DNA of 36,902 bases from Clostridiaceae bacterium (GTDB taxonomy: Bacteria; Bacillota; Clostridia; Saccharofermentanales; DTU023): NCBI GenBank assembly GCA_012841015.1, contig DUVN01000003.1, forward strand, positions 1 through 36,902. Reading direction: 5' to 3'. The notes under the pieces are model-generated. The model had not been told where the DNA came from, ran no database searches, and saw only the letters and a list, made by a program, of their open reading frames with translations. Positions 26,001 through 34,159 of this stretch are shown piece after piece (the stretch's first letter is position 1; every line of letters begins with the position of its first letter). The translations under genes were made by a program, and so were the position numbers.

Positions 26001-26072
26001 GTTACTTATGTACTGTGAATGGCGTTGTCATGCTTTCTCTCTTGCGGACATTGCCCGTTCAATTCTATTATG

Positions 26073-27806
26073 TCAGAGTTCGACAGTTTGGAAAAGCCGT
26101 CGTGCCGTTTGTCTGACGAGGACGGTCATGAGGATGGCGACAAGGATGTAGAAGACAAGGACAGCGATGCCGACAGCAAGGTTGTTGTGTGCTGTGAGCC
26201 AACGCACAAGAAAGGCGAGTCCAACTGAGACGCCGATATAGGCGAAATCTCCGAGCGATGACACGGTGGAGGCACGCGTATTTTTGACGGCTTCGACCTC
26301 GTTACTCCAAGTGAGTAACGGTGATTTCATATCAATTAAAAATCCCAACATTTGCATAGAATACGAATTGATTAAGGCGACAACAAAAATGAGCAGCGCT
26401 AAGCTGAAGGGCATGTGAAGGAAAATGGCGAGAGCGACTGTGATGATGATCCAGATACCGACCATTAAGTAGAGCCCGGGAGTCAACCATGCTAAAACTT
26501 GTGTGCGCAATGGGACGGGGATTATTTTAGAGATATTGAATGTTGCTCCCTGTCTCGAAATTGCTGAAGCTGAGATGAGCGCTGTACCGCTGAAGAATGC
26601 TGCCATACCCCCAACGATTAAGACGATAATCCAGAGGGAATCTTTCCAGCCGCCGGACGAAATCCAGGTACGCAAAAAGTTGATGAGATTAAAGCCTGCT
26701 TCCGACGTGTCAGAAGACCGCGAAAAACTGATGGCGAACGATACGACCATGATGACTGGAAAGAATAGCACGAAGAAAATCGTCTGTGTGAAAAATGCCG
26801 GCGTTCGGAGAAGTAAAACCCATTCTTTATGCACAATTGCTTGATATGCACTCCGTGGCGTGAGTTTTTTCACCGTTTCTGTTGCGGTGAGCTGTTTAGC
26901 GCTTTGACCTCCCTTGACGCCGAGTACACCACGGATATAGATTTTATTGGCGACAATAAGCAACAGTCCTACTGAGAGCACGTTCAGTACACATGCGATG
27001 AGGCTATAGAGGAGAGTACTCCAACGGTTCGCATTGATGAGCATAGCTGTGCCAAAGGCAGACGTCGGCACAAATTTGACAAGCCGATTCAGGAGCATGC
27101 CTGTTGCAGGGTCTGAAAAGATTCCACCGTCTTCGAAGAATCCGTCGCTTCCCTGAAGGTTGGCAAAGAGTGAGAACGCGACGATCATGAGAACCGTCAC
27201 AATCGACGCGATCAGCTGAAATCGGTCTTTGTTACGCGCCCATTTTGTGTAGCGCATCATGACGAGAACAAGAATTGCCGTTATGGCGAACGGTGCGACC
27301 GTGACGTAAAACATAAACGGTACCGACTGCACATAATAGCCCCAAGGTCGCTTCGCAATAATGCCGTGCGCGATGAGTGAAGGGTAACAGAGAACCGTCG
27401 TAATGAGGAAGATCGGTATAAATGACTGTGTCAGTTTAGCCGCCGTAATTGTCGCCGGTTTGACGGGGAGCACGAGGAGCGACTCAATGCTACTCTCATG
27501 GTACAGTGTGGGGATTGCCTGCAAGATGCCGAAGACAACGGCAAGAACAGGTGCCGCCATCGCTATAATTTTGATGAAGAAATCTTCTGCGCCGAAAGTC
27601 ATCAGTGATCTAGTCAGGCCGACGCCAAGCATAAAGGAATAAAAAGAAAACATCAAGAAGAGAAAGACGTAGAGTATAACCGTTGCGGCTTTTGAACGCG
27701 ATTTTCCTGATTTTTTCTTTTTTGAACGGGTCGCTCCCACACCTTGGGATAAACTGCCAATCATCTCCGCCCAGAGAGGGCGCATGAGTATAAGGAACTG
27801 CTTCAT
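26073..27806 (-). CDS. ABC transporter permease (ABC-2-like, about 12 membrane segments)
   Basis: This is an integral membrane protein of 577 residues. About twelve hydrophobic segments are visible, the first near residues 42-62 (ILYVFLFLMFSFYSFMLG) and the last near the C-terminus (VLVFYILVAILMTVLV). A lysine-rich stretch (RSKKKKSGKSRSK) precedes the first segment and should be cytoplasmic. It lies 18 bp downstream of an ABC ATPase gene, and the two would form an exporter. Large 12-segment permeases of this kind are common in Bacillota next to a single ATPase, and their substrates are mostly unknown. Nothing nearby indicates the substrate. The ribosome binding site is weak (GGTGAT). Confidence 0.8.
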   Translation of the reverse strand: MKQFLILMRPLWAEMIGSLSQGVGATRSKKKKSGKSRSKAATVILYVFLFLMFSFYSFMLGVGLTRSLMTFGAEDFFIKIIAMAAPVLAVVFGILQAIPTLYHESSIESLLVLPVKPATITAAKLTQSFIPIFLITTVLCYPSLIAHGIIAKRPWGYYVQSVPFMFYVTVAPFAITAILVLVMMRYTKWARNKDRFQLIASIVTVLMIVAFSLFANLQGSDGFFEDGGIFSDPATGMLLNRLVKFVPTSAFGTAMLINANRWSTLLYSLIACVLNVLSVGLLLIVANKIYIRGVLGVKGGQSAKQLTATETVKKLTPRSAYQAIVHKEWVLLLRTPAFFTQTIFFVLFFPVIMVVSFAISFSRSSDTSEAGFNLINFLRTWISSGGWKDSLWIIVLIVGGMAAFFSGTALISASAISRQGATFNISKIIPVPLRTQVLAWLTPGLYLMVGIWIIITVALAIFLHMPFSLALLIFVVALINSYSMQMLGFLIDMKSPLLTWSNEVEAVKNTRASTVSSLGDFAYIGVSVGLAFLVRWLTAHNNLAVGIAVLVFYILVAILMTVLVRQTARRLFQTVEL

Positions 27807-27824
27807 CGTATCACCAGTACCAAT

Positions 27825-28583
27825 CTATTCAATCAATGAATCACCATGTGCAGCATGTTCAGCATCGCTCACAAGGCGTAAGAACAGCGATTCGAGTGAG
27901 GAGTCGTCTTGATAATGCTCTCTCAGCTCATTAACCGTTCCAACAAAAATGAGTTTACCGTCATCAATGATCCCCAAACGATCGCAGACTTTCTCTGCGA
28001 CATCCAAGATGTGTGTTGAGAAGAGAACTGTTTTGCCAGCATCAGCGTGTTCTCGCATCATTGTTTTGAGTGTGAATGAAGACGCTGGGTCGAGGCCGGT
28101 CATAGGCTCATCTAAAATCCAAGCATCGGGATCGTGAAGCAAAGCCCCGACGAGGATGAGCTTTTGTTGCATGCCGTGTGAAAACGTCTTGATCTGCTGA
28201 TTGAGTACGTCGGCAATGCCGAATTTCTTCGTCAGATCTTCTACACGTGCCTTTCGAACCTCGCCATCAACACCGTAGACGTCACCGATAAATCGCAAAT
28301 ATTCGATCGCTTTGAGGCGCGTGAATACTTCAGGGTTGTCAGGCACGAAGGCGAATCGACGTTTTGCTTCAAGTGCATCTTTTTCGATGTCAAAGCCATC
28401 GATTGTGATGGAGCCCGTATCGGGTGATAGGAGCCCCGTGATGAGTTTCAAAGCTGTTGTTTTTCCTGCACCGTTCGGTCCGAGAAACCCAAATATTTCA
28501 CCATTGTGTATGCTAAGTGTAACGTTGTCGACGGCATTCCTTTTACCGTCGTAACTTTTGCTAACATTGTTTAGTTCGATCAT
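27825..28583 (-). CDS. ABC transporter ATP-binding protein
   Basis: This is the ATPase subunit that powers the permease encoded just downstream. The 252-residue protein shows Walker A GPNGAGKT at 35-42, a signature reading SHGMQQ near 135 in place of LSGGQ, Walker B WILDEPMTGLD from 155, and the switch His in STHILD. The start at 28583 is chosen because the domain begins at MIELNNVSKSYDG with AGAGG about 10 nt upstream. Extending the frame upstream to 28814 would add 77 residues with no family similarity and would overlap the tRNA gene. The CCD-type export ATPases of drug and bacteriocin systems look similar. The substrate is unknown. Confidence 0.9.
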   Translation of the reverse strand: MIELNNVSKSYDGKRNAVDNVTLSIHNGEIFGFLGPNGAGKTTALKLITGLLSPDTGSITIDGFDIEKDALEAKRRFAFVPDNPEVFTRLKAIEYLRFIGDVYGVDGEVRKARVEDLTKKFGIADVLNQQIKTFSHGMQQKLILVGALLHDPDAWILDEPMTGLDPASSFTLKTMMREHADAGKTVLFSTHILDVAEKVCDRLGIIDDGKLIFVGTVNELREHYQDDSSLESLFLRLVSDAEHAAHGDSLIE

Positions 28584-28746
28584 AAAGTGCTTTACCTCTG
28601 TCCTTTTCCCGGCCGTCATATGAGCCTTTTTCGACACTTTAAGTATAACGATATGTCCGATCAATCGACTATCGTCAGTATGACGAAATAATCGTGTAAT
28701 TTGTTTTGTTCTATCGAACACCGATCGCATCTCGCTTTCTCGTAAG

Positions 28747-28775
28747 TTGACAAGAGAATTTCTATTTGACATAAT
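28747..28775 (+). promoter_or_regulatory. Promoter of the tRNA-Leu gene
   Basis: TTGACA at 28747-28752 and CATAAT at 28770-28775 are spaced by 17 bp, close to the sigma-A consensus. Transcription would start near 28782, about 25 nt before the mature tRNA. The gap 28584-28806 holds otherwise only the leader of the leftward ABC operon, whose -10 could be TATACT on the minus strand near 28645. Confidence 0.75.
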
Positions 28776-28806
28776 GATCTGGCCGGCCTCTCGCCGGAAT
28801 CGACAT

Positions 28807-28889
28807 GCGGCCATGGCGGAATTGGCATACGCGCACGTTTGAGGGGCGTGTGGGAGACCGTACGAGTTCGAGTCTCGTTGGCCGCACCA
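28807..28889 (+). tRNA. tRNA-Leu (anticodon GAG)
   Basis: The acceptor arms GCGGCCA (28807-28813) and TGGCCGC (28879-28885) pair over 7 bp, followed by discriminator A and an encoded CCA ending at 28889. The anticodon stem CACGT/GCGTG encloses the 7-base loop TTGAGGG, giving GAG for CUC and CUU leucine codons. A variable arm and a T-loop with GTTCGAGTC are present, as expected for a class II leucine tRNA. It stands alone with its own promoter and terminator. Confidence 0.96.
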
Positions 28890-28897
28890 AGAAAGTC

Positions 28898-28943
28898 ACC
28901 ACCGAATGCGGGCGCTGAGCGAACGCATTCGGTGGTTTTTTGT
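28898..28943 (+). terminator. Intrinsic terminator of the tRNA-Leu gene
   Basis: ACCACCGAATGCG at 28898-28910 and CGCATTCGGTGGT at 28924-28936 form a perfect 13-bp stem with a 13-base loop, followed at once by a T-run. It starts 9 bases after the CCA end of the tRNA. Confidence 0.93.
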
Positions 28944-28980
28944 TTTGTTAAGAGTTTGATATAGATATAAGAGAATAGAA

Positions 28981-30288
28981 ATGAGTGCCTACAACCATTA
29001 TCAATCTTTTGGTATAAGTCGTGACATTTTCGAGCTCTCTGAGGAGGCGATGCGATTAGCCAGGGACGCTTTTATCCGTGTTGATGAGATCAGAGAAAAG
29101 CGTCAACTCAGCGTACTCCGCGCTTTCATCGATGCCCGCGTTTCAGAGAGTACATTCATGGCCAAGACGGGGTATGGGTACGGTGATGTTGGAAGAGAAA
29201 AGACGGAAGCCGTATTTGCACACGCTTTCGGCGCTGAGGATGCACTTGTCAGACTGCAGTTTAGCTCGGGAACTCACGTACTTGCGACTTGTCTTCGCTC
29301 ATTACTGAACGAGGGAGATGAGCTTTTAATAGTAACAGGTCGCCCTTACGACACACTGTTGCCAACTCTCGGTAAAGTGGAAGATGCACTGACAGGTCAA
29401 TGTTTATACCCTGATGATTGTTCCAGTCTCTCGCGCCAGTCTCTCGCGAAGCGCGGTGTGAGGATTCGCCAACTTGAGCTGACAGAGTCGGGAAACTCTG
29501 ACCTTCAAGCAATACGTTCCTGTGTCAAGCATAGGACAAGGATCGTTTACATTCAGAAATCGAGAGGCTATGCTGAACGCCGCGCCCTCGTTGCAGAAGA
29601 CATTGCATCGATCGTTCGTGCTGTTAGGGAGAGTAGTCAAGAGGCTATTATTTTCGTCGACAACTGTTACGGGGAGTTTGTCGAACCATTTGAGCCGACA
29701 GAGGTTGGAGCAGACTTGATCGCCGGTTCTTTGATTAAAAATCCCGGTGCTGGGATTGCTCCTTCGGGCGGATATGTGGCCGGGAGGGCGGAGCTGATTG
29801 AGGAGATAGCCGAAGGCATGACGGCCGTTGACGTGGGACGGCATATCGGTCCGTCGCTAGGTTTTACAAGACTGATCATAGAAGGACTCTATTTTGCGCC
29901 TTCTGTCACGGCATCTGCTTTGAAAGGTGCTATCCATTTGGCAGCTCTCTTCACATTGGCTGGCTATCAATGCTCCCCTGGTACTCACGATGCTAGAGGT
30001 GATATTGTCCAGATGATCCAGCTCAATGAGGCAGGAGCACTTGAATCATTCTGCCGAGCGATTCAGATGTCATCTCCTGTTGATAGTTTCGTTACGCCAA
30101 TACCTTCGCCGATGCCGGGATACGATTGTGATATCATCATGGCGTCGGGTTCCTTCGTACAGGGTTCGACGATCGAGCTGTCGGCTGACGGCCCCTTGAG
30201 ACCACCATATAATGCTTTCGTGCAAGGTGGGCTCACGTTTGAAAATGCTCGCCTCGGTGCCATGAAGGCGCTGGAGAGCCTGCGCTAA
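28981..30288 (+). CDS. Methionine gamma-lyase/aluminium-resistance family PLP enzyme
   Basis: This 435-residue protein belongs to the fold-type I PLP family named for an aluminium-resistance locus and related to cystathionine and methionine gamma-lyases. Visible family landmarks are TGYGYGDVGREK at 63-74, FSSGTHVLAT near 94-103, GRPYDTL at 120-126, VDNCYGEF near 226 with the PLP-binding Asp, and the Schiff-base Lys253 in GSLIKNPGAG. Substrate and physiological role are not established for most members. There is no clear ribosome binding site. TATAAG at 28966-28971 could be a -10 box, which would leave almost no leader. It heads the run towards the HlyD-like, yggS and sepF genes, a neighbourhood I have seen associated in Clostridia. 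Confidence 0.85.
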   Translation: MSAYNHYQSFGISRDIFELSEEAMRLARDAFIRVDEIREKRQLSVLRAFIDARVSESTFMAKTGYGYGDVGREKTEAVFAHAFGAEDALVRLQFSSGTHVLATCLRSLLNEGDELLIVTGRPYDTLLPTLGKVEDALTGQCLYPDDCSSLSRQSLAKRGVRIRQLELTESGNSDLQAIRSCVKHRTRIVYIQKSRGYAERRALVAEDIASIVRAVRESSQEAIIFVDNCYGEFVEPFEPTEVGADLIAGSLIKNPGAGIAPSGGYVAGRAELIEEIAEGMTAVDVGRHIGPSLGFTRLIIEGLYFAPSVTASALKGAIHLAALFTLAGYQCSPGTHDARGDIVQMIQLNEAGALESFCRAIQMSSPVDSFVTPIPSPMPGYDCDIIMASGSFVQGSTIELSADGPLRPPYNAFVQGGLTFENARLGAMKALESLR

Positions 30289-30313
30289 TTTGAGGGATGT
30301 AGTTCAGAGCCAT

Positions 30314-31657
30314 ATGGATAAAGATAACTCGTCCAAAGAGCCGAATCAGCTACAGAAGCTGCGTAAGAGAAGAAACAAGAGGAGACGCGTCGCTCTCATG
30401 GCGATGTCGGTTCTTGTTGTGATAACCGTCGCCTTGACGATCTGGTCTCTCGTTTTTATCATGGCTCGCCGCCACGAGACGACGCGACTCGCTTTCATCA
30501 CGACGCGAACAGTAGAAGAGACGATATCGTGTCCTGTCGCGTTCATCGACCAGCACGACAAGCTCTTAGCCCCTGCTGATGGCATTCTTGTTCCACTTGT
30601 TGAAGAGGGAGCGCGCGTCGCCAAAGGTGATCGTGTCGCGATGATTGTACCCTTTCATCTTGAAGAAGATGTGGAGAGGTTTTTGTCGGCGAATGACGCG
30701 TATCATGCGCGACGAATAGTTTTGGCGGGACTTAGTAATTCGGTGGAGGATGTACTTCCGAGGACGCGATCTGATAGCATCATGCGTGAGGCGATTTTTT
30801 CACTTAGTCGAGCGCCAATAATGGGAGACTTATCTGCGCTCAAGAATGCAATTGAGCACATGAATCTCGCGTTGAAAGCGTATCGTGGTGAAAGTTTGCG
30901 AGAGACAGGCTATGATGCCGAATTGACGGAGCGGTTGCGTGAGCGAAATCAACTGCTTGAGCAATTGGAAGTTTCTGCTGGCACGGATGGTATCCTCACA
31001 GCGCTTACACCGGGAACGGTCAGTTTCATTATTTCATTCCCTAGTGACGTGATGGATGAAGACAGCTGGCGCAACATTGCAGACCCAAGAGCCGAGATTG
31101 AACGACTTGCCAATCAGTCTCATCAACCGATCGATAGTCGGCAAGGTCGCGTCTCGTCCAATATGCCTGTTGTCTGCATTTCAAATGTCGCTGTGAACAC
31201 GATGGTGACTGTCATCCCTCACGACCCGGATGAGGAGACACGTCTGAAAAGGGGAATGACCGTTAACCTTATCGTTTCTCCTGATTTAAGACTTGACCGT
31301 TGTCGCGTTTCAAGAGTTGTACGTGGAGATGAAGATGATCGTATTTTCCTGAAGGCACCTTCAGATGTGGAAATATCTACGAGTTTGATAGCTGTCACCG
31401 ATGCACAGATGATCGTTAAAGTCTCGACGGGATCTGCTGTACCTGTTCGTAGTTTAATCGGGTTATCTGATGATATGACGACAGCGAAATTGAAAAAGGT
31501 GAAGCGAGGGGTGACGAAAACAATCGAAGTTGACGTGCTAGCATGTGACGGTACGTATGCCATCGTCCAAGGTTCTGAGTATGAAGAACCTTTGAGGGAG
31601 GCCGACCTCTACGTTGTTAACCCTTGGACGATTGACGACGGTCAGTTGATAGACTAG
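30314..31657 (+). CDS. HlyD-like membrane-anchored protein
   Basis: This protein of 447 residues has a short very basic cytoplasmic N-terminus (RKRRNKRRR), one membrane segment at about 25-50 and a large outside domain. A biotinyl/lipoyl-like segment, APADGILVPLVEEGARVAKGD, lies near 84-104, as in HlyD-type adaptor proteins. The rest has no motif I can name. No partner transporter gene is adjacent, and the neighbours are cell-division-cluster genes, so a role in envelope or division is possible but unproven. The ATG at 30314 has no ideal ribosome binding site. A TTG at 30290 in frame would add 8 residues, so the start is uncertain. The gene begins 25 bp after the PLP enzyme stop. Confidence 0.7.
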   Translation: MDKDNSSKEPNQLQKLRKRRNKRRRVALMAMSVLVVITVALTIWSLVFIMARRHETTRLAFITTRTVEETISCPVAFIDQHDKLLAPADGILVPLVEEGARVAKGDRVAMIVPFHLEEDVERFLSANDAYHARRIVLAGLSNSVEDVLPRTRSDSIMREAIFSLSRAPIMGDLSALKNAIEHMNLALKAYRGESLRETGYDAELTERLRERNQLLEQLEVSAGTDGILTALTPGTVSFIISFPSDVMDEDSWRNIADPRAEIERLANQSHQPIDSRQGRVSSNMPVVCISNVAVNTMVTVIPHDPDEETRLKRGMTVNLIVSPDLRLDRCRVSRVVRGDEDDRIFLKAPSDVEISTSLIAVTDAQMIVKVSTGSAVPVRSLIGLSDDMTTAKLKKVKRGVTKTIEVDVLACDGTYAIVQGSEYEEPLREADLYVVNPWTIDDGQLID

Positions 31658-31682
31658 TCGTTACGCTAATCAAATAAGTATT

Positions 31683-31703
31683 TTTATAGGCTTTATCTAT
31701 AAA
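31683..31703. promoter_or_regulatory. AT-rich inverted repeat before yggS
   Basis: TTTATAG at 31683-31689 and CTATAAA at 31697-31703 are perfect 7-bp arms around 7 bases. It sits in the 75-bp gap between the HlyD-like gene and yggS, 29 bp before the yggS start. There is no T-run. An operator, or two opposed TATA-like boxes, are possible. Confidence 0.3.
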
Positions 31704-31732
31704 CAAGTTGATGTCCATGGAAGTGAGTAAAA

Positions 31733-32446
31733 GTGATCGAGCGAACAACTACAATTGAACAGAATATTGAACGTGTAAGAGGGAGAATAGAAAAAGCAGC
31801 GAGTACTGCCGGGCGCGATCCGGCTACTGTTCGACTTGTTGCCATCAGCAAGAATTTCCCTGTAACCGATCTTGAAATAGCTTACAGGTGCGGGCAGGTC
31901 TCGTTTGGTGAGAATAGGGTGCAGGAACTTCAGGAAAAGTGGAAAGACTCTCTACACTTTGACATGGAGATTGATTGGCATTTTGTCGGTGTTCTCCAGC
32001 GCAACAAAGTACGTTTTGTTATTGGAAACGTTTCTCTTATCCATTCGGTGGGTAGTTGCCGTCTCATTCGTACCATTGAGAGATTAGCTGCGCGTGATGA
32101 CATTGTTCAAGACGTTCTGCTCCAAGTCAACATCAGCGGTGAGGAGACGAAGCAAGGATTTGAACCGGATCAGGTTGAGGACGTATTACGCCATAGTCAC
32201 GAATTCCCGCATGTCCGTGTGTGTGGACTTATGACGATGGCGCCGCATTTTGAGGATCCTGAGAAGACGCGCCCTGTGTTTCGTCAGTTGCGCGAGCTTC
32301 GCGACCAATTGATCTCCCTTGGTATTGCCAGTGATTTGTCAGAGCTTTCCATGGGCATGACAAACGATTTTGAACAGGCAATTGAGGAGGGTGCTACAAT
32401 TGTGCGAATAGGAAGCGCTATTTTTGGAGCTCGCTACGAGTGTTAG
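31733..32446 (+). CDS. yggS: YggS/YlmE family PLP homeostasis protein
   Basis: This is a cytoplasmic PLP-binding protein that buffers the cofactor and affects amino acid balance, with no known enzymatic reaction. The 237-residue protein is a single alanine-racemase-like barrel. Visible are the PLP Lys40 in VAISKNFP, FGENRVQELQEKW, WHFVGVLQRNK (usually HFIGxLQxNK), GLMTMAP, and the phosphate-binding end MGMTNDFEQAI with IVRIGSAIFG. It starts with GTG at 31733, with GGAAGTGAG upstream. It precedes sepF as in the ylm cluster of many Bacillota. Confidence 0.93.
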   Translation: MIERTTTIEQNIERVRGRIEKAASTAGRDPATVRLVAISKNFPVTDLEIAYRCGQVSFGENRVQELQEKWKDSLHFDMEIDWHFVGVLQRNKVRFVIGNVSLIHSVGSCRLIRTIERLAARDDIVQDVLLQVNISGEETKQGFEPDQVEDVLRHSHEFPHVRVCGLMTMAPHFEDPEKTRPVFRQLRELRDQLISLGIASDLSELSMGMTNDFEQAIEEGATIVRIGSAIFGARYEC

Positions 32447-32542
32447 AGGGAAATCTGCCAGATCGTCTGTCCACAACGTGAAAAGCACGGTGATAGTAAA
32501 ATGACAGCAAGTTAACAAGCTGATGACACCTTAGTAAAATTC

Positions 32543-32571
32543 TTGCAACGACTCGGTATGCAATCTATAAT
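32543..32571 (+). promoter_or_regulatory. Promoter of sepF
   Basis: TTGCAA at 32543-32548 and a consensus TATAAT at 32566-32571 are spaced by 17 bp. Transcription would begin near 32579, giving a 65-nt leader with a run of seven T before the ribosome binding site. The segment 32447-32542 shows nothing else that I recognise. Confidence 0.75.
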
Positions 32572-32644
32572 GAACCAGTGTGGGTGCAAATGACTCGGTT
32601 TTTTTGTGCCACGGCGATCAATCGCAAACGTATTGGAGGCAATC

Positions 32645-33163
32645 ATGAGCAGCTTTCTAAATAAATTATTTGGATCCCCTGATGACGGCTATGACGATCA
32701 TGAGGAGAGCTTCGACTATTATCCGCCGGATGATCTGCTTCCGGAAGAGCCGCGACGTCCGCGCCGCGAGAATCGTTCCAGACGTCCGCAGGAACGAACG
32801 GTACCGTTTCCTGCTCAAAAACAAGGGACGGATCATACCGTTGTTCTAGTTGAAGCGTTCGATATCGATACAGCATGGCCTGTCTGCGATCACGTTAAAC
32901 AAGGTCGGACGGTTATTTGCAACACAGAGAGGCTTACACCCGATATCCGCGTGCGTTTTCAAGATATCGTCTCAGGATCGGCCTATGCGATCGGTGGTTT
33001 GCTCCAGGCTGTGTCTCAATTCATTTTTGTCTTTGCTCCTTCATCGACTCGAATCGATTTTGACGACGGGCGGCTCGCTTTTAGCACGCTTCGCGATGTG
33101 GGGCGCAACGCTCCTGTGTCGAACGTCATGAGTGAACGCGATGCATCGCGTTATGTCCGATAA
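32645..33163 (+). CDS. sepF: Cell division protein SepF
   Basis: SepF tethers FtsZ to the membrane and shapes the septum. The 172-residue protein starts with a short amphipathic, membrane-binding-like segment (MSSFLNKLFG). An acidic then Arg/Pro-rich linker follows to about residue 65, and then the SepF domain: HTVVLVEAFD, GRTVICNTERL, VSGSAYAIGGLLQ and FIFVFAPSS. The ATG at 32645 is chosen because GGAGG ends 5 nt upstream. An in-frame ATG at 32606 would put 13 extra residues before the membrane segment. Its own promoter lies upstream, so it need not depend on yggS transcription. Confidence 0.93.
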   Translation: MSSFLNKLFGSPDDGYDDHEESFDYYPPDDLLPEEPRRPRRENRSRRPQERTVPFPAQKQGTDHTVVLVEAFDIDTAWPVCDHVKQGRTVICNTERLTPDIRVRFQDIVSGSAYAIGGLLQAVSQFIFVFAPSSTRIDFDDGRLAFSTLRDVGRNAPVSNVMSERDASRYVR

Positions 33164-33165
33164 CG

Positions 33166-34044
33166 ATGATCGCGATGCTTGGGCAGGAGAATCAGAGTCG
33201 CGAGTTAATTGGCTCTAATGGTGTCCTGGTCGGTCTTGATGTTGGTGGCAGCATCACGAAAATTGTCGGTTTCCAGAAAGGGAAGCTATTAGAAGAAACA
33301 CTCGTCAAGGCGAGTGATCCCGTGGCGTCTGCGTACGGGGCGCTTGGCAAGTTTATGCTCTTGAACGGGCTGCGGCTTGACCAAGTCGAAGCGATTATGA
33401 TTACGGGTGTCGGTGCTTCCTATGTGGCGGATAGCGAGTTGCTCGAATTACCAAGTTTTATTGTTCCCGAATTTGACGCGGTTGGGCTTGGGGGCTTGTA
33501 CACGGCTCAAGCCGAGAGGGCTGTCGTCGTCAGTATGGGTACGGGTACATCATTTGTTTACGCAGACATGACAACAATACGCCACATCATCGGATCTGGA
33601 GTCGGAGGCGGTACGCTTCTCGGTTTGGGGCAGACGATGCTAGGTATTCGAGATTTCGAAAGTATAAGTGAGATGAGTCTAGAGGGGAATTTGCGAAAAA
33701 TCGATCTTGCGGTCGGTGATATCTCGCGTTACGAAATCCCCGGTCTATCTGCTGACACGACGGCTTCCAATTTTGGACGAGTCGACGACCGCGTGAAGCA
33801 ACCCGATTTAGCAAAAGGTATTGTTAATTTAGTCTTTCAGTCGGTTGGGACGATGGCAGTTCTCTCAGCTCGACTTGAGAAAGTAAACAAGATTATTTTT
33901 ACGGGCAATCTGACACGGATCGACTCGGGGCGTGCCGTCCTTAAAGGTTTTTCTGATTTATACAAAGTCGATATCGTTGTTCCAGAGCACGCAGAGTTTG
34001 CGACAGCGATCGGTGCAGCACTCTATGATCCATCCTTTGTGTGA
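33166..34044 (+). CDS. coaW: Type II pantothenate kinase
   Basis: This enzyme phosphorylates pantothenate, the first step of coenzyme A synthesis. The 292-residue protein has the ASKHA fold with GLDVGGSITK at 23-32, the second phosphate loop SMGTGTSFVY, SGVGGGTLLGLG and a C-terminal FTGNLTR-containing adenosine region. This matches the type II (eukaryote-like, Staphylococcus CoaW) kinases, which usually resist feedback by CoA. It begins 2 bp after sepF with no clear ribosome binding site, and ATGs at 33166 and 33175 are both possible. The first 15 residues before the conserved core are unusual, so the start is tentative. Confidence 0.88.
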   Translation: MIAMLGQENQSRELIGSNGVLVGLDVGGSITKIVGFQKGKLLEETLVKASDPVASAYGALGKFMLLNGLRLDQVEAIMITGVGASYVADSELLELPSFIVPEFDAVGLGGLYTAQAERAVVVSMGTGTSFVYADMTTIRHIIGSGVGGGTLLGLGQTMLGIRDFESISEMSLEGNLRKIDLAVGDISRYEIPGLSADTTASNFGRVDDRVKQPDLAKGIVNLVFQSVGTMAVLSARLEKVNKIIFTGNLTRIDSGRAVLKGFSDLYKVDIVVPEHAEFATAIGAALYDPSFV

Positions 34045-34100
34045 AGAAGTTGCACACATTTCCTATAGATTGTTCTTCTAAACACATTATTGAAGACAAA

Positions 34101-34134
34101 TTAACGCCCGGCGCGTCAATGCGTCAGGCGTTAA
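34101..34134 (-). terminator. Terminator for the nfnAB operon
   Basis: TTAACGCC at 34101-34108 and GGCGTTAA at 34127-34134 form an 8-bp stem, with a further CGC/GCG pairing inside the loop. Read on the minus strand it is followed by a T-rich stretch, so it suits the leftward nfnB gene ending at 34160. On the plus strand there is no T-run for the convergent coaW. Confidence 0.55.
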
Positions 34135-34159
34135 AAATGCTGACTCTGTTTGGATGTAC

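Noticed and set aside
28584-28814. N-terminal extension of the ABC ATPase up to 28814
   Set aside because: It overlaps the tRNA-Leu gene and lacks family similarity. A good start with a ribosome binding site exists at 28583.
32606-32644. Longer SepF start
   Set aside because: GGAGG points to the ATG at 32645, where the membrane-binding segment begins.
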